Below the pieces are notes generated by a model. The model was not told the DNA's origin. It made no database searches and saw only the letters and a program-made list of their open reading frames with translations. A stretch of DNA of 64,000 nt from positions 170,757-234,756 of the forward strand of contig NZ_KQ040779.1 of the NCBI RefSeq assembly GCF_000971975.1, given 5' to 3'. Below, in pieces: positions 17,925 through 27,537 of this stretch (positions are counted from its first letter, which is position 1; each line of letters opens with the position of its first letter). Both the position numbers and the translations under genes were made by a program. The stretch is from Paenibacillus algorifonticola. Lineage in GTDB: Bacteria; Bacillota; Bacilli; Paenibacillales; Paenibacillaceae.

Positions 17925-18248
17925 CATTTCAAGCAGCCCCTGCACCCGTTGGTTAATTGTATGTTCGTTGAAGATTCTCTAATTAAATTGGGCTTAGATG
18001 CAGCTTGTATTCCATGCGTAATCCCACATTGACCCCTTGCTGGGTTCGATCACAATTGTCATTGCAGTAGATGACGTCCATCATGTAAAACCTGACCTAT
18101 ACATATTCAGCTTCTACTTATCAAAAGAATTATTAAATCATAAAATGAAATTAATATAATTTCTTAATAGTTTATGAGTTTTAAATTTACATAGCGCTGT
18201 TATATTACTCGTTGGACAATCATTTTATTAAGGGGAGTAGGAAAAGTA
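17925..18248. other. Intergenic, AT-rich, no gene seen
   Basis: No open frame with a ribosome site and no clear repeat. The last 30 bases hold the ribosome site (AAGGGGAG) of the SLH phosphoesterase gene. Confidence 0.6.
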
Positions 18249-21200
18249 ATGAAAATCAGAGCATTGCGCAAGGCAATAGTAACCTTATCATTGGTAACGT
18301 TGCTGGCAGGAGGATTAAATCCAGGCTTTGGGCACAATAATCATGTCTATGCAGCAGATATGATTACGCCCTCCGTTATGGTTGAGGATTTTGAAGATGG
18401 AATCTCAGATGTGAAATTTAATCCTAAACGGATGTATGACGCTACGCTGCACCTGGAGGATAACCAGAAGCATGTAAGAAATGGACAATATTCGGCCAGA
18501 ATTGATTACGATATGATTGGCATAGTGGATAACCCGTCTCAAATCGAAGTAGGGTACAAAACAGGGAATATTCCCCTAACAGGTTACCCTACTAAAGTAG
18601 GCATGTGGGTTTATGGCAACAATGAAGGACATTTGCTAACGACAAAATTTAGAGATCAAGGCGGCTCTTCTTTCCAAGCAGAGTTCTATGACGCAAATCA
18701 AACGGGTATCGACTGGTCTGGTTGGAAATATATTGAGGCGGCTGTTCCGCAGGGCAAGCCAGGTCCGATTGTCCTTGAATTGTTTTTCCAATTGAAACAA
18801 TCGAATATGAGCAAAAAAAATAAAGGCTCGATTTGGGTAGATGATATTACCCTTATCTATGAGGATTCGGATGAGGATAAAGACGTACCTACCATTAAAC
18901 CTATATCCCCCGTCGAGAATGACGTATTAAATGCTCCGCTTGATGAATTAAAGGTCGAGCTAACCGATAACGGAGCAGGTCTAGATTTAGATACGTTATC
19001 GGTTCTTTTGGATGGAACGGATATTACAGATGGAGCAAACTATTCTTCTGACACTGGTTTATTAACCTATCCAGGAGAATATGTAGATGGCGGTTATCAC
19101 GAGCTTGTTGTTGACGTGAAGGATAAGGCCGGCAATCCAGCAAGCAAAACATATGCTTTTACGATAAATGCAGGTGAACGTCTGTTCATGACTTCTGCCG
19201 GAGAAGCAGTCAGTAATGAAATCTACCCTGTTCAAGTTAGCATCAAAGACTATTTGAATGCTGAATCTGTAAAATTCGCATTAAATTATGATGCAAGCAC
19301 TCTTCAAGTTGAAAGCATTACTCAGGCGGCTGGAGTTGCCTTAGACTCAGCTATCGACAATGATCACGGAGTGGTTCAGGTAGCTCTTGATAACGTGACA
19401 GCCGCAACCCATGATGTCGTTACGGTTAACTTCAGAGTGAGCTCTCATGCCATTTTAGGGCGTGGTGAAAATTACAAAACCATAACCATGAGTAATCCTA
19501 ATCTTACAGCTGGCGGAGTTCAGACTAGCTCACCGCTAGCTTCCCCCATCCACTATACAATCGCATTTCCATATCAGCTAGCAATGACGGGAGTAGGTTT
19601 GGGCACATCGTCTACTTTTACCGTATTAGACCGTGAAGGCAAACCTTATGAAGGTGCGGATATTGTTTTCACTGGCTTATTAAAGCAAAGCTCGGTAGTT
19701 ACGGTTAACACTGTAACGTCTAGTGTATATGAGGATGATGATACATCTTCTGATGTCTTAATGGTTGCAAATGCTGGTGAACGTTACTATGCTTCAGCAG
19801 AAGCTGAGGATGGATTATTCGAGGTTTTTCTCGCAGATGGCCAAACAACAGGCTATATCTCTGAAGCCGATGTTAGTAGTCAATTATTGAGTGGCAGCCT
19901 CGGTAAAACAGATGCTAACGGACAATTAACGACAGACCTGACTACATTGGCACTTGGAACCTATCAGGTTCAAGCTGTCAACGGTGATCAGAACAGTAAG
20001 GTTGTCAATTATGAAGTCGTGGAGCAGTACGGTACGGATGAACCTCAATATGTTCAAACCTATGTGGCAGAAGATATGTCTTCACAACTGAGCGCTGCCT
20101 GGCAAACAAAACCAGATCAAACTTTTACTTATATTCAATACATCGAAGCTAGTGATTGGGGAACAGGAGACAGCCCTGATGTCAATCATATAAAACAGCA
20201 ACAAGCTGAGAGTGAACTTCAAGTGCTTAGTATGAAGGAAAATGGAACGAAGGGTGAAATCCGGTTTCATAATGCTCTAATTGAAGGCTTGAAAGCAGAT
20301 ACCACTTACAAATATCGTGTAGGCTATGAGGACACTTGGTCGGAGTGGCATGAATATTCTACTGTAGACCAGAACAAATCAACACCGACCTCATTCTTGT
20401 TTATTACGGATTCGCATACGAATCAATTACAAGGAATGCAAACTTATCAAGAACTAATGACTAGCGCTTTGACACAATATCCATCAACGCAGTTTATTAT
20501 GCATGGCGGAGATATGGTTGATGTAGGCGGCGCATTTGAAGAATGGCAGAAGTTCTGGCAAGCTTCTTCGGTTTATGCAGCAACACTTCCAACTGCTTTA
20601 ACATTGGGTAATCATGATGTGAAGAGCGAAGGTAAGGAAGTATTTACTAAAGGTGCGAATTTTCCAAAGAACGGACCCGCATCCCAACTGCAATATGCTT
20701 ATTCTTATGAGGTCGATGACACTCATTTCGTCGTATTGAACTCAGAAGGCACAGAGGAACAAATGATTGAACAAGCAGCATGGTTGAAAGAAGACTTGGA
20801 TCAAAATGATAAAAAGTGGACGATCGCTATGTTCCACCGTCCTGCCTATCATACGGAAAATGGTCGTGAATCCCTTGTGGAGTATACCCAAACGTATTTT
20901 GCGCCTATTTTGGAAGAGAAAAAAGTTGATTTGGTTCTAGTGGGTCACGATCATGTGTATGCCCGCACCTATCCAATGCTGGAGGGCAAGCCGAATAAAG
21001 CTACAAATGAAGGTACTGTATACCTTGATGGCGGTGCTTCGGGTTGGAAATTCTATGATGGCACCCAGTATAATTATTTGAATTTTATATTTGATGAAGA
21101 CGTTCCTGTATATTCCGCTATTGAAATTACCGATGATAAGATTCGTGTGGAAGCACGTACGAGTGCAGGTAATATCCTAGATGAGTTTTCCGTTGTGAAA

Positions 21201-21956
21201 ACAACGGATAATGAGCCGTCGACACCAACGCCAACGCCAACACCAACACCGACGCCGACGTCGCCATCTACATCGACACCAGTAACAACCCCATCGCCAG
21301 TACCGACGTCGACACCAGTACCAACGCCAACGCCGGCACAGACACCAACGCCTTCGACGCTGGTCTTCAACGACAAGGTAGATGTAGACGTAGTTAAAGC
21401 TATCGTAGAAAAAGAGCAATCTGCTCCTGCTGTAAGCTTTACGGACGTTCCAGCATCTTCGTGGAGTGCTTCAGTAGTGGAGCGTGCCGCTAAGATGGGT
21501 ATTGTAACGGGTTACAGCGATGGTTCTTACCGTCCCAATGAAAAGGTAACCCGCGCCGAGTTCGCCATGATGCTTTCAAAAGCTTTTGGTCTAACAGATT
21601 CAAGCAGCTCCTCCTTCTCTGACACGCAAGGGCACTGGGCTTCAGAAGCGATTACAGCATTACAGGCAAAAGGGATAGTCACGGGTTATGTTGATGGCTC
21701 TTTCCGTCCTAATCAAGAGATCTCCCGCGCTGAGATCGTTGGCATGCTTGCTCGGCTGACGAACTATGTTCCTAGCACATCCAATCCATTCTCAGATGTA
21801 GTTACGAGCTGGGCCTCTGAACAAATCAATGCTTTCGCAACTGCAGGTATCGTAAGCGGGATAGGCAACGGATTGTTCGAACCGAATGAATCTGCTTCCC
21901 GTGCTGAGTCAGTTGCGATGATCATTCGCTTGTTGGATAAATTACTTGCACAATAA
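18249..21956 (+). CDS. Secreted metallophosphoesterase with cohesin-like and SLH domains
   Basis: 1235 residues. A signal peptide of about 36 residues ends VYAA|D. A beta-sandwich (about 40-210) precedes a bacterial Ig-like segment, a cohesin-like domain (about 314-437, VKFALNYDASTLQVES), an SH3-like segment (about 484-547), a purple-acid-phosphatase-type FN3 (about 595-700) and a calcineurin-like metallophosphoesterase: TDSH near 718, GGDMVD near 753, GNHD near 787, HRPAYH near 863, GHDHVYART near 898. A Pro/Thr/Ser linker (about 990-1040) leads to three SLH repeats (about 1061-1235) that anchor it to secondary cell-wall polymer. Likely a surface phosphatase or phosphodiesterase. It lies between two island ends and may be cargo. 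Confidence 0.85.
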   Translation: MKIRALRKAIVTLSLVTLLAGGLNPGFGHNNHVYAADMITPSVMVEDFEDGISDVKFNPKRMYDATLHLEDNQKHVRNGQYSARIDYDMIGIVDNPSQIEVGYKTGNIPLTGYPTKVGMWVYGNNEGHLLTTKFRDQGGSSFQAEFYDANQTGIDWSGWKYIEAAVPQGKPGPIVLELFFQLKQSNMSKKNKGSIWVDDITLIYEDSDEDKDVPTIKPISPVENDVLNAPLDELKVELTDNGAGLDLDTLSVLLDGTDITDGANYSSDTGLLTYPGEYVDGGYHELVVDVKDKAGNPASKTYAFTINAGERLFMTSAGEAVSNEIYPVQVSIKDYLNAESVKFALNYDASTLQVESITQAAGVALDSAIDNDHGVVQVALDNVTAATHDVVTVNFRVSSHAILGRGENYKTITMSNPNLTAGGVQTSSPLASPIHYTIAFPYQLAMTGVGLGTSSTFTVLDREGKPYEGADIVFTGLLKQSSVVTVNTVTSSVYEDDDTSSDVLMVANAGERYYASAEAEDGLFEVFLADGQTTGYISEADVSSQLLSGSLGKTDANGQLTTDLTTLALGTYQVQAVNGDQNSKVVNYEVVEQYGTDEPQYVQTYVAEDMSSQLSAAWQTKPDQTFTYIQYIEASDWGTGDSPDVNHIKQQQAESELQVLSMKENGTKGEIRFHNALIEGLKADTTYKYRVGYEDTWSEWHEYSTVDQNKSTPTSFLFITDSHTNQLQGMQTYQELMTSALTQYPSTQFIMHGGDMVDVGGAFEEWQKFWQASSVYAATLPTALTLGNHDVKSEGKEVFTKGANFPKNGPASQLQYAYSYEVDDTHFVVLNSEGTEEQMIEQAAWLKEDLDQNDKKWTIAMFHRPAYHTENGRESLVEYTQTYFAPILEEKKVDLVLVGHDHVYARTYPMLEGKPNKATNEGTVYLDGGASGWKFYDGTQYNYLNFIFDEDVPVYSAIEITDDKIRVEARTSAGNILDEFSVVKTTDNEPSTPTPTPTPTPTPTSPSTSTPVTTPSPVPTSTPVPTPTPAQTPTPSTLVFNDKVDVDVVKAIVEKEQSAPAVSFTDVPASSWSASVVERAAKMGIVTGYSDGSYRPNEKVTRAEFAMMLSKAFGLTDSSSSSFSDTQGHWASEAITALQAKGIVTGYVDGSFRPNQEISRAEIVGMLARLTNYVPSTSNPFSDVVTSWASEQINAFATAGIVSGIGNGLFEPNESASRAESVAMIIRLLDKLLAQ

Positions 21957-21979
21957 GTGAAATTTTATGTAGAATTAGC

Positions 21980-22055
21980 GGCGAATTGTGGCTTTGCACA
22001 GCCACGATTCGCCTCCACCATGTGAAACCCCGACCGCAAGGGGTCGGGGTTTTTG
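21980..22055 (+). repeat. tmRNA-end-like hairpin plus terminator, copy 3
   Basis: Hairpin GGCGAATTGTGGCT to AGCCACGATTCGCC, then TCCACCA (a perfect tRNA-like CCA end), then a terminator with arms AACCCCGACC and GGTCGGGGTT followed by TTTGC. Very similar to copy 1 at 16908, so 16.9-22.0 kb may be one element bounded by direct repeats. Confidence 0.65.
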
Positions 22056-22096
22056 CTATCTTAGAAATGCTATCGACTGTTCTAAGCTTGATTGAT

Positions 22097-22960
22097 TTAT
22101 ATAAGTTGATTAAAGGGCTCTAATGCCAGTGAATGAATAATTTCCTCTTGGGAAAAAGGTTTTTTCCTACCCAATTGTTTAACCCTTACCATAAAGGGGC
22201 TTCTAGGATTTTTCATATGGTAAAAGCCAGGTATACGCATGACTCTTGATAAATTGGTTATCATGGGATCAGAACTGAATTTTTTGGCTAAAGCTTTTTG
22301 AATAGGAACGAATTTGCTTACGGATCCGCCCTGAAGAACCCAATAGATGTGATATCCGTTTTTAGTTTCGATGATCATCGTATCCTTAATTTGAATCTTG
22401 AATTTTTTTATAAATGCATTCTTCAATTTCGTTACTCTCTGTTTTTTTCGCAGAGCTAAAAGATGGTATCGACCTTGTTTATTTTTTTTAACTGTAATAG
22501 ATTGAAGCTGTTCTGCAGGGTCGGATTGAATGGATTCAATCATCTGCTTGACTTGTTCTTTTGTGTCTAAATGCACTGAAATCTTGTTTAGATCTACATC
22601 GATGAACTGTGCTCTGATTTTTTTGAAATCACCAGTCCTTGTTTCTCGGTAATTGATCTCCATAAATACGGCATAACCTCTTTTATTTTGACTGAGAACA
22701 TGTATGAGTTTATTCCTCTTGGAAAAGAGGGTGAATTGAGGAGTACTTCTTTCAAGTAGATTTAGAGGTTTATGCAGTGTCATCGCTGGGTGATTAGAAG
22801 AAGAACTGAATCTCTTGTTTTTGTTTTTATCGTCATGGACTAAAATAAAATGCAGTTGTTCGTTCTGCTTGCAGCCTAGTTTTTTAATAAAATGGCGTGC
22901 GTGACTGGAGAACCTTCGCAAATTTCTGGTATACCTCATTGAACTTAAACGTTGTGTCAT
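22097..22960 (-). CDS. RepB-like DNA primase (archaeo-eukaryotic primase fold)
   Basis: 287 residues, very basic. It carries the AEP catalytic pattern of plasmid and phage RepB-like primases: acidic pair D121-x-D123 (QFIDVDLNK), the His-containing strand NGYHIYWVL near 204, and the family's SRVMRIPGFYHMK near 238-250. These proteins prime replication of plasmids, phages and integrative elements. No helicase or integrase accompanies it. AT-rich and lying between two tmRNA-end copies, it is probably a mobile-element leftover. ATG 22960 has an AAGGAGATG-like site. Length is that of a primase-only member, lacking a C-terminal helicase. Confidence 0.78.
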   Translation of the reverse strand: MTQRLSSMRYTRNLRRFSSHARHFIKKLGCKQNEQLHFILVHDDKNKNKRFSSSSNHPAMTLHKPLNLLERSTPQFTLFSKRNKLIHVLSQNKRGYAVFMEINYRETRTGDFKKIRAQFIDVDLNKISVHLDTKEQVKQMIESIQSDPAEQLQSITVKKNKQGRYHLLALRKKQRVTKLKNAFIKKFKIQIKDTMIIETKNGYHIYWVLQGGSVSKFVPIQKALAKKFSSDPMITNLSRVMRIPGFYHMKNPRSPFMVRVKQLGRKKPFSQEEIIHSLALEPFNQLI

Positions 22961-23114
22961 TGAACCACATCTCCTTTAGAGCATGCGTTACACTTTCGGT
23001 TCTTTTCTAAACAATCATATTCTGGCAAGAGGACACAAGTGTAAGTGACAGTACCCATTTTTCAACATTAGATAGGCTAATAAAATAATCAGGACGTTTG
23101 CTAGGGTGATCAAA

Positions 23115-23224
23115 ACTGTGACCACACCCGTAGATGCCTGCGTGGCGTAAGCTTCGGACAGGGGTTCGACTCCCCCTCGCCTCCAGCATCAAAAACCACA
23201 GCCGTTAGGGACTGTGGTTTTTAC
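23115..23224 (+). repeat. tmRNA (ssrA) 3'-end remnant plus terminator, copy 4
   Basis: 23115-23186 repeats the tmRNA-like end of copy 2 (CTGTGACCACACCCGTAGA, TTCGGACAGGGGTTCGACT, CGCCTCCAGCA) with about a dozen changes, including CCA changed to GCA. The terminator has arms AAACCACAG and CTGTGGTTT. Both copies continue with TTTACATTTC. Copies 2 and 4 bracket 17.9-23.1 kb. Confidence 0.75.
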
Positions 23225-23543
23225 ATTTCTTTTTTCAACCATAAGCTTGCTCTGTTAGTTAAATCTTCATAAATAAATAACTCCACACAGGGGTAGACTT
23301 ACTTAAGTCCACAAATGCCCCTAGATTAAAATCAGCGACTTGCTTTCTTCTCCTTTTATGGAGAAATGCTTTTGTTTAAATGTGAAGGATCTGCGCGTGA
23401 AACAGGAGCGATAGCTTTCTATACTCCCCCTGACGAAACTAAAAAGTAGTCTAACATTAAAATTAATAAATCACTTATTGAAATTAACTTAAAAAAAGTT
23501 ATAATGGAGAAGTACCATTTAAACTTGAAGGGAAGTTATAATT
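23225..23543. other. Intergenic, no gene seen
   Basis: AT-rich sequence without a supported frame. The end contains the AGGGAAG ribosome site of the azoreductase gene. Core-type composition resumes to the right. Confidence 0.55.
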
Positions 23544-24179
23544 ATGTCAACTGTATTGTACATTACTGCACACCCACATGACCACTCAACATCGTTCAGT
23601 CTTGCTGTAGGTGAAGAATTCGTTAACGCTTATCGTGAGGCCAATCCTTCGGATGAAATCGTTCGTCTTGATCTGTTCAATCTTGATATTCCTGCAATCG
23701 ATGCTGAAGTATTCAGCGGCTGGGGAAAACTTCAATCCGGCAGTGCTTTCGACCAGCTTTCTGCTGCTGAGCAAGCAAAAGTAGCACGTCTGGGCGAACT
23801 CGTAGATCAGTTCGTTGCAGCGGATAAATATGTTTTTGTTTCCCCAATGTGGAACTTCTCATTCCCGCCTGTTTTGAAAGCCTACATTGATGCGGTTTCC
23901 GTTGCGGGTAAAACATTCAAATATACGGCAGAAGGTCCTGTAGGCCTGCTTACTGATAAAAAAGGCTTGCATATCCAAGCTAGCGGCGGCGTATATTCCG
24001 AAGGCCCTGCAGCTGCAATGGAAAGCGGCTTTAGCTACCTGAAGAAAATCTCGCTGTTCTACGGAATTCCTTCCTTTGAGCCGCTTTTTGTTGAAGGTAT
24101 GGCTGTATCGCAAGATCAAGGCCAAGCCATTAAAGCACAAGCCATTGTTAAAGCGAAAGAAATTGCAGCTAGCTTCTAA
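23544..24179 (+). CDS. azoR: FMN-dependent NADH azoreductase
   Basis: Flavodoxin-like quinone/azo-compound reductase of 211 residues, the usual length. The N-terminus [19 protein letters not shown] binds FMN phosphate; [19 protein letters not shown] is the isoalloxazine-contacting loop typical of Azo[13 protein letters not shown] follows. Cytosolic, reduces quinones and azo dyes with NADH, commonly part of thiol or quinone stress protection. GAAGGGAAG precedes ATG. Monocistronic with its own terminator. Confidence 0.94.
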   Translation: MSTVLYITAHPHDHSTSFSLAVGEEFVNAYREANPSDEIVRLDLFNLDIPAIDAEVFSGWGKLQSGSAFDQLSAAEQAKVARLGELVDQFVAADKYVFVSPMWNFSFPPVLKAYIDAVSVAGKTFKYTAEGPVGLLTDKKGLHIQASGGVYSEGPAAAMESGFSYLKKISLFYGIPSFEPLFVEGMAVSQDQGQAIKAQAIVKAKEIAASF

Positions 24180-24201
24180 GTTCTAACAATAGATGCGTTA
24201 C

Positions 24202-24239
24202 AAAAAAACTGCCGAGGATTTTATCCTGGCATTTTTTTT
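24202..24239 (+). terminator. Terminator of azoR
   Basis: Imperfect hairpin TGCCGAGGAT/ATCCTGGCA followed by a run of eight T. Confidence 0.75.
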
Positions 24240-24270
24240 ATTTTAACAAGTTGTGCGATTGCCCCCTACC

Positions 24271-25587
24271 TTAGCGCCCTACCGCATATCGATTGTCTGG
24301 TACAGCCAAGCCCAAATTGCCGCGCAGCGTATCGCTTTCGTATTCGGTACGGAATAGCCCGCGCTGCTGCAAAATCGGAACAACTAGCTCGACGAAGTCG
24401 GCCAAGCCGCCTGGGACGACCGTTCGAACGTTAAAGCCATCTGCCGCCTCCCCTTCAAACCATTGCTGAATCTGGTCTGCGATTTTCTCCGGCGTGCCGA
24501 TAAACGAGGTGCGGGGCGTTGATGCCCGAAGTGCGACTTGGCGCAGCGTGAGTCCTTGCTCTCTCGCCTCCTGTTTAATTTTGTCCGTTGTGCTGCGGAA
24601 GCTGTTGCTGCCTATATCGCCAATGTTTGGGAACGCTTCATCCAGCGGAAACGGGGAAAAATCAAAATGATCAAAGTAGCGGCCCAAGTAAAGCAGCGCT
24701 TGTTCAATTTCCACGAGCTCGGCCATTTCCTGATACTTCTGCTCTGCTTCCGCTTCGGTTCTGCCGACAATTGGCCCGATACCCGGAAAAATCAGCAGCT
24801 CCTCTGACTCCCGTCCATATGCTGCTGCCCTTCCCTTCACATCCTGATAAAAAGCCCGCGCTTCCTCGAACGTTTCATGTGCCGAATAAATCGCATCAGC
24901 CGACCTCGCTGCCAAATCCTTGCCTGATTCCGAGGAGCCGGCCTGGAACACAACCGGATAGCCCTGCCGGGAGCGCGCCACATTAAGCGGCCCCTGTACA
25001 GAGAAAAATGTTCCTTTATGATGCAGCGTATGCAGCTTCTCCTTATCAAAAAACACACCAGCCGCTTTATCGCCGACAAAAGCATCGTCTTCCCATGAAT
25101 CCCACAAGCCTTTGACTACTTCCAAATGCTCTTCGGCTATTTCGTAGCGCAGTGCATGATTTGGATGCTCACCCTTGCCAAAGTTGAGCGCCGAGCCTTC
25201 GAGCGGTGAAGTGACGACATTCCATCCCGCTCTGCCCCCGCTCAATTGGTCAATGGAGGCGAACTGTCTAGCGACCGTAAACGGCTCGCTGTAGGAGGTC
25301 GATAACGTCGCAACGAGACCGATATGCGAGGTTGCTCCCGCCAGCGCCGACAACAGCGTCAATGGCTCAAATCGGTTTAAAAAATGCGGATTGGACTTCT
25401 CGTTAATGTACAAGCCGTCCGCAATAAACAGCAGATCAAATTTGCCCTGCTCGGCTATTTGCGCCTGCTTTTTGTAAAAATCCAAGCTTACGCTCGCATT
25501 AATGGGCACTTCCGGATGGCGCCAAAAAGAAATGCTGTTGCCCACCCCGTTTAAGTTAGCCCCTAGCTTCAATTGTCGTTTTGTCAT
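24271..25587 (-). CDS. LLM-class flavin monooxygenase, NtaA/SnaA/DszA family
   Basis: 438 residues. Bacterial-luciferase-like TIM barrel using reduced FMN supplied by a separate reductase. Family segments seen: [10 protein letters not shown] near the N-terminus, [43 protein letters not shown], and [15 protein letters not shown]. Members oxidise nitrilotriacetate, dibenzothiophene sulfone or other S/N compounds, so a role in scavenging organosulfur is plausible but unproven. Its start overlaps the end of the upstream MFS gene by 32 bases, so transporter and enzyme are coupled. Confidence 0.9.
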   Translation of the reverse strand: MTKRQLKLGANLNGVGNSISFWRHPEVPINASVSLDFYKKQAQIAEQGKFDLLFIADGLYINEKSNPHFLNRFEPLTLLSALAGATSHIGLVATLSTSYSEPFTVARQFASIDQLSGGRAGWNVVTSPLEGSALNFGKGEHPNHALRYEIAEEHLEVVKGLWDSWEDDAFVGDKAAGVFFDKEKLHTLHHKGTFFSVQGPLNVARSRQGYPVVFQAGSSESGKDLAARSADAIYSAHETFEEARAFYQDVKGRAAAYGRESEELLIFPGIGPIVGRTEAEAEQKYQEMAELVEIEQALLYLGRYFDHFDFSPFPLDEAFPNIGDIGSNSFRSTTDKIKQEAREQGLTLRQVALRASTPRTSFIGTPEKIADQIQQWFEGEAADGFNVRTVVPGGLADFVELVVPILQQRGLFRTEYESDTLRGNLGLAVPDNRYAVGR

Positions 25588-26749
25588 GACTTGCCTCCCT
25601 TATTCCCCATGCTGCTCCCAGCAATGTAATGCCCGTTACTAAAAATACAAATGGAATACCGGCCCACCCGCCAAGAAAACCGCCAAGCAGCGGGCCGACT
25701 ACAATGCCAAATTGACTGGCGGTTTGGCTCAGGCTAACCGCTCTACCCCGAAAATCCTTATCCGCATATTGGATAACGAGCGCATTCAGCGCTGGATACA
25801 CTGCGGCGAAAAACAAACCGTAGCCAAAGCGCAAAATCCCAAAGCCGATCAGATGCTGCATGGTCAGCTGAAGCAAATTGCCAATGCCGCCGCCAATCAG
25901 CCCAATAAGCAGCACCTTGCCATAACCGATTCGCCCGCCAAGCCTCCCCCAATAAGGACCCATAATGACGGTAGCAACCCCTATCGCCGAAAATACAATG
26001 CCTGAGCTGAGCTTAGCGCTGCTTATGCTGCCACCAATTTGCACAACATAGATCGTCACTAGAGGCTCTAAAATCATGACCGAGGTGGATACCAGCAAAA
26101 TCAGCCCATAGATGCGAAATAATTTGGAACTCCGGGCTGCCTGCTTCAAATCCTGAAGCACGCTCGGCCGAGCCTCGGTACGGCGCTCATGCACTTCTTT
26201 TACGCCTAGAACAACGGTCGCTGAAATCAGCGTAATGATGCCTGATGCAATGAAGCATTCACGCAGTCCAATCCACTGGCTCAGCACGCCTCCAACAAGC
26301 GGACCTACAATGCCGCCAGCAGCGGTCGATGTAGAGATGACGCCGAGCGCGTACCCGACATGCTTTTCCGGCGTGTTCGTCCCGACCAAAGCGAGGGAAG
26401 CGGGCGTGAAACCCGCCATCACCCCTTGAAAAATCCTCACAACGATAAACGTATAAGGATCATGGACAAAATAGTTCGCCACATGCGCGGCCCCAAGGCC
26501 AACGCCTGAACGCACAAGCATCAGCTTACTGCCATATTTATCAGCTAGCGAGCCCCAGAAGGGCGCACATAAACCGCTGATCAGGAAGCTGATGGCAATG
26601 GAAACGCCGGACCAAGCCTCCAGACCCTTGTCGACACCGAGATCATGCTGCAAAAACAATGGGAAAAATGGCACCGAGAGCGTATATGCCATATGATTGA
26701 AAAACAGCCCAAACCATAAAATATAAAGATTACGCTTCCAGTGAAGCAC
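25556..26749 (-). CDS. MFS transporter, MdtG-like
   Basis: 397 residues with twelve predicted membrane spans, the loop motif [17 protein letters not shown] after span 2 and a second related loop [14 protein letters not shown] in the second half. Resembles proton-driven multidrug exporters of the MdtG/YttB group. It is the promoter-proximal gene of an operon with the LLM monooxygenase, so it may import that enzyme's substrate or export its product. Substrate unknown. Confidence 0.85.
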   Translation of the reverse strand: MLHWKRNLYILWFGLFFNHMAYTLSVPFFPLFLQHDLGVDKGLEAWSGVSIAISFLISGLCAPFWGSLADKYGSKLMLVRSGVGLGAAHVANYFVHDPYTFIVVRIFQGVMAGFTPASLALVGTNTPEKHVGYALGVISTSTAAGGIVGPLVGGVLSQWIGLRECFIASGIITLISATVVLGVKEVHERRTEARPSVLQDLKQAARSSKLFRIYGLILLVSTSVMILEPLVTIYVVQIGGSISSAKLSSGIVFSAIGVATVIMGPYWGRLGGRIGYGKVLLIGLIGGGIGNLLQLTMQHLIGFGILRFGYGLFFAAVYPALNALVIQYADKDFRGRAVSLSQTASQFGIVVGPLLGGFLGGWAGIPFVFLVTGITLLGAAWGIREASHDKTTIEARG

Positions 26750-26957
26750 TGCGCCGCTCCTCCATTCGTTCCCGCCCTTCGCCCCTTATTCAAATTCCGA
26801 TAAATCTCATTAATTTAATTGGTTTTAACATTAACAACACTCTATCACTTCCCTTCTCTTACCGTCAATTTACTTGCTAATAGAAATTGTCTATGAACCG
26901 ATTCAGTTTATCGATTGGGCATAAATCATGCCTGCATATTGCATAGCGGCAAGCATA

Positions 26958-26997
26958 CAAAAATAGGACCATCCAGCCCCTTCGGGCGGATGATCCT
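26958..26997 (-). terminator. Terminator of the GIY-YIG gene
   Basis: Arms AGGACCATCC and GGATGATCCT around CCCCTTCGGG. Read leftward it is followed by ATTTTTG. Confidence 0.75.
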
Positions 26998-27062
26998 GCT
27001 CTCTCGTTTTCGTGTCGCTTTATCCCGCTTGATTCATGCTTGATCTCCCAGCCTGCCGTCGC

Positions 27063-27479
27063 CTATTCCGGCTCGTTATAACAATCGACGCCTTCGGCCA
27101 GCAGCTTCGCCAGCCATTTCTGTTCCAGCTCTTCAGCCGCTTTTTTATATTTGCGCATTTGCTCGGCTGACGTGCCTCCCTGCTCCGCTGGGTTCACATC
27201 CTTATAATCGAACAGCACCTTTTCTTCGAGCTTCATTTTTTCCAAAATATCAAATTCGAACTGCGCCGCTCCCTGCTCATTCCAGTCCATTTGCAGCTCA
27301 TCATTTTTGTGCGTGCCAAAGTCCAGCTCAAACCGCACCCGGTTCAGCGCCCCATCCATATTGGAGGTCGAGCCAATAAACTTGCGTCCGCTTGCCGTAT
27401 TCGTAATTTGATAGACGCCCATTACCCGTTCCTGCTCCATATACTGTGCCGTCAACTGCTTGCGCTCTTCTTTATTCAT
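27063..27479 (-). CDS. GIY-YIG nuclease-family protein
   Basis: 138 residues with a compact GIY-YIG fold at about 18-80: GVYQITN, FIGSTSN, a helix with the conserved Arg (ALNRVRFELDFGTH) and NDELQMDWNEQG with the catalytic-type Glu region. The YIG element is altered to FIG. The tail is acidic and helical. Stand-alone members of this type are common in Paenibacillus with unknown role; DNA cleavage is not assured. ATG has GAGGAGG upstream. It follows the DUF2087 gene on the same strand. Confidence 0.8.
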   Translation of the reverse strand: MNKEERKQLTAQYMEQERVMGVYQITNTASGRKFIGSTSNMDGALNRVRFELDFGTHKNDELQMDWNEQGAAQFEFDILEKMKLEEKVLFDYKDVNPAEQGGTSAEQMRKYKKAAEELEQKWLAKLLAEGVDCYNEPE

Positions 27480-27537
27480 CGTTATTCCTCCTCAAATTCG
27501 TCTATTCGTCCTCATCCATAGAGCTGTCTTGCCTAAG

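Noticed and set aside
21074..21419. Minus-strand frames rich in Gly/Val or Arg/Trp at 21.1-21.4 kb
   Set aside because: Antisense of the Pro/Thr/Ser linker codons of the SLH protein.
12515..23224. An integrase for the islands
   Set aside because: No frame with the tyrosine-recombinase RHRY or serine-recombinase motifs was found on either strand.
26750..26957. A riboswitch (S-box or T-box) upstream of the MFS-LLM operon
   Set aside because: No conserved core or terminator/antiterminator pair could be recognised; the hairpin at 26958 belongs to the GIY-YIG gene.
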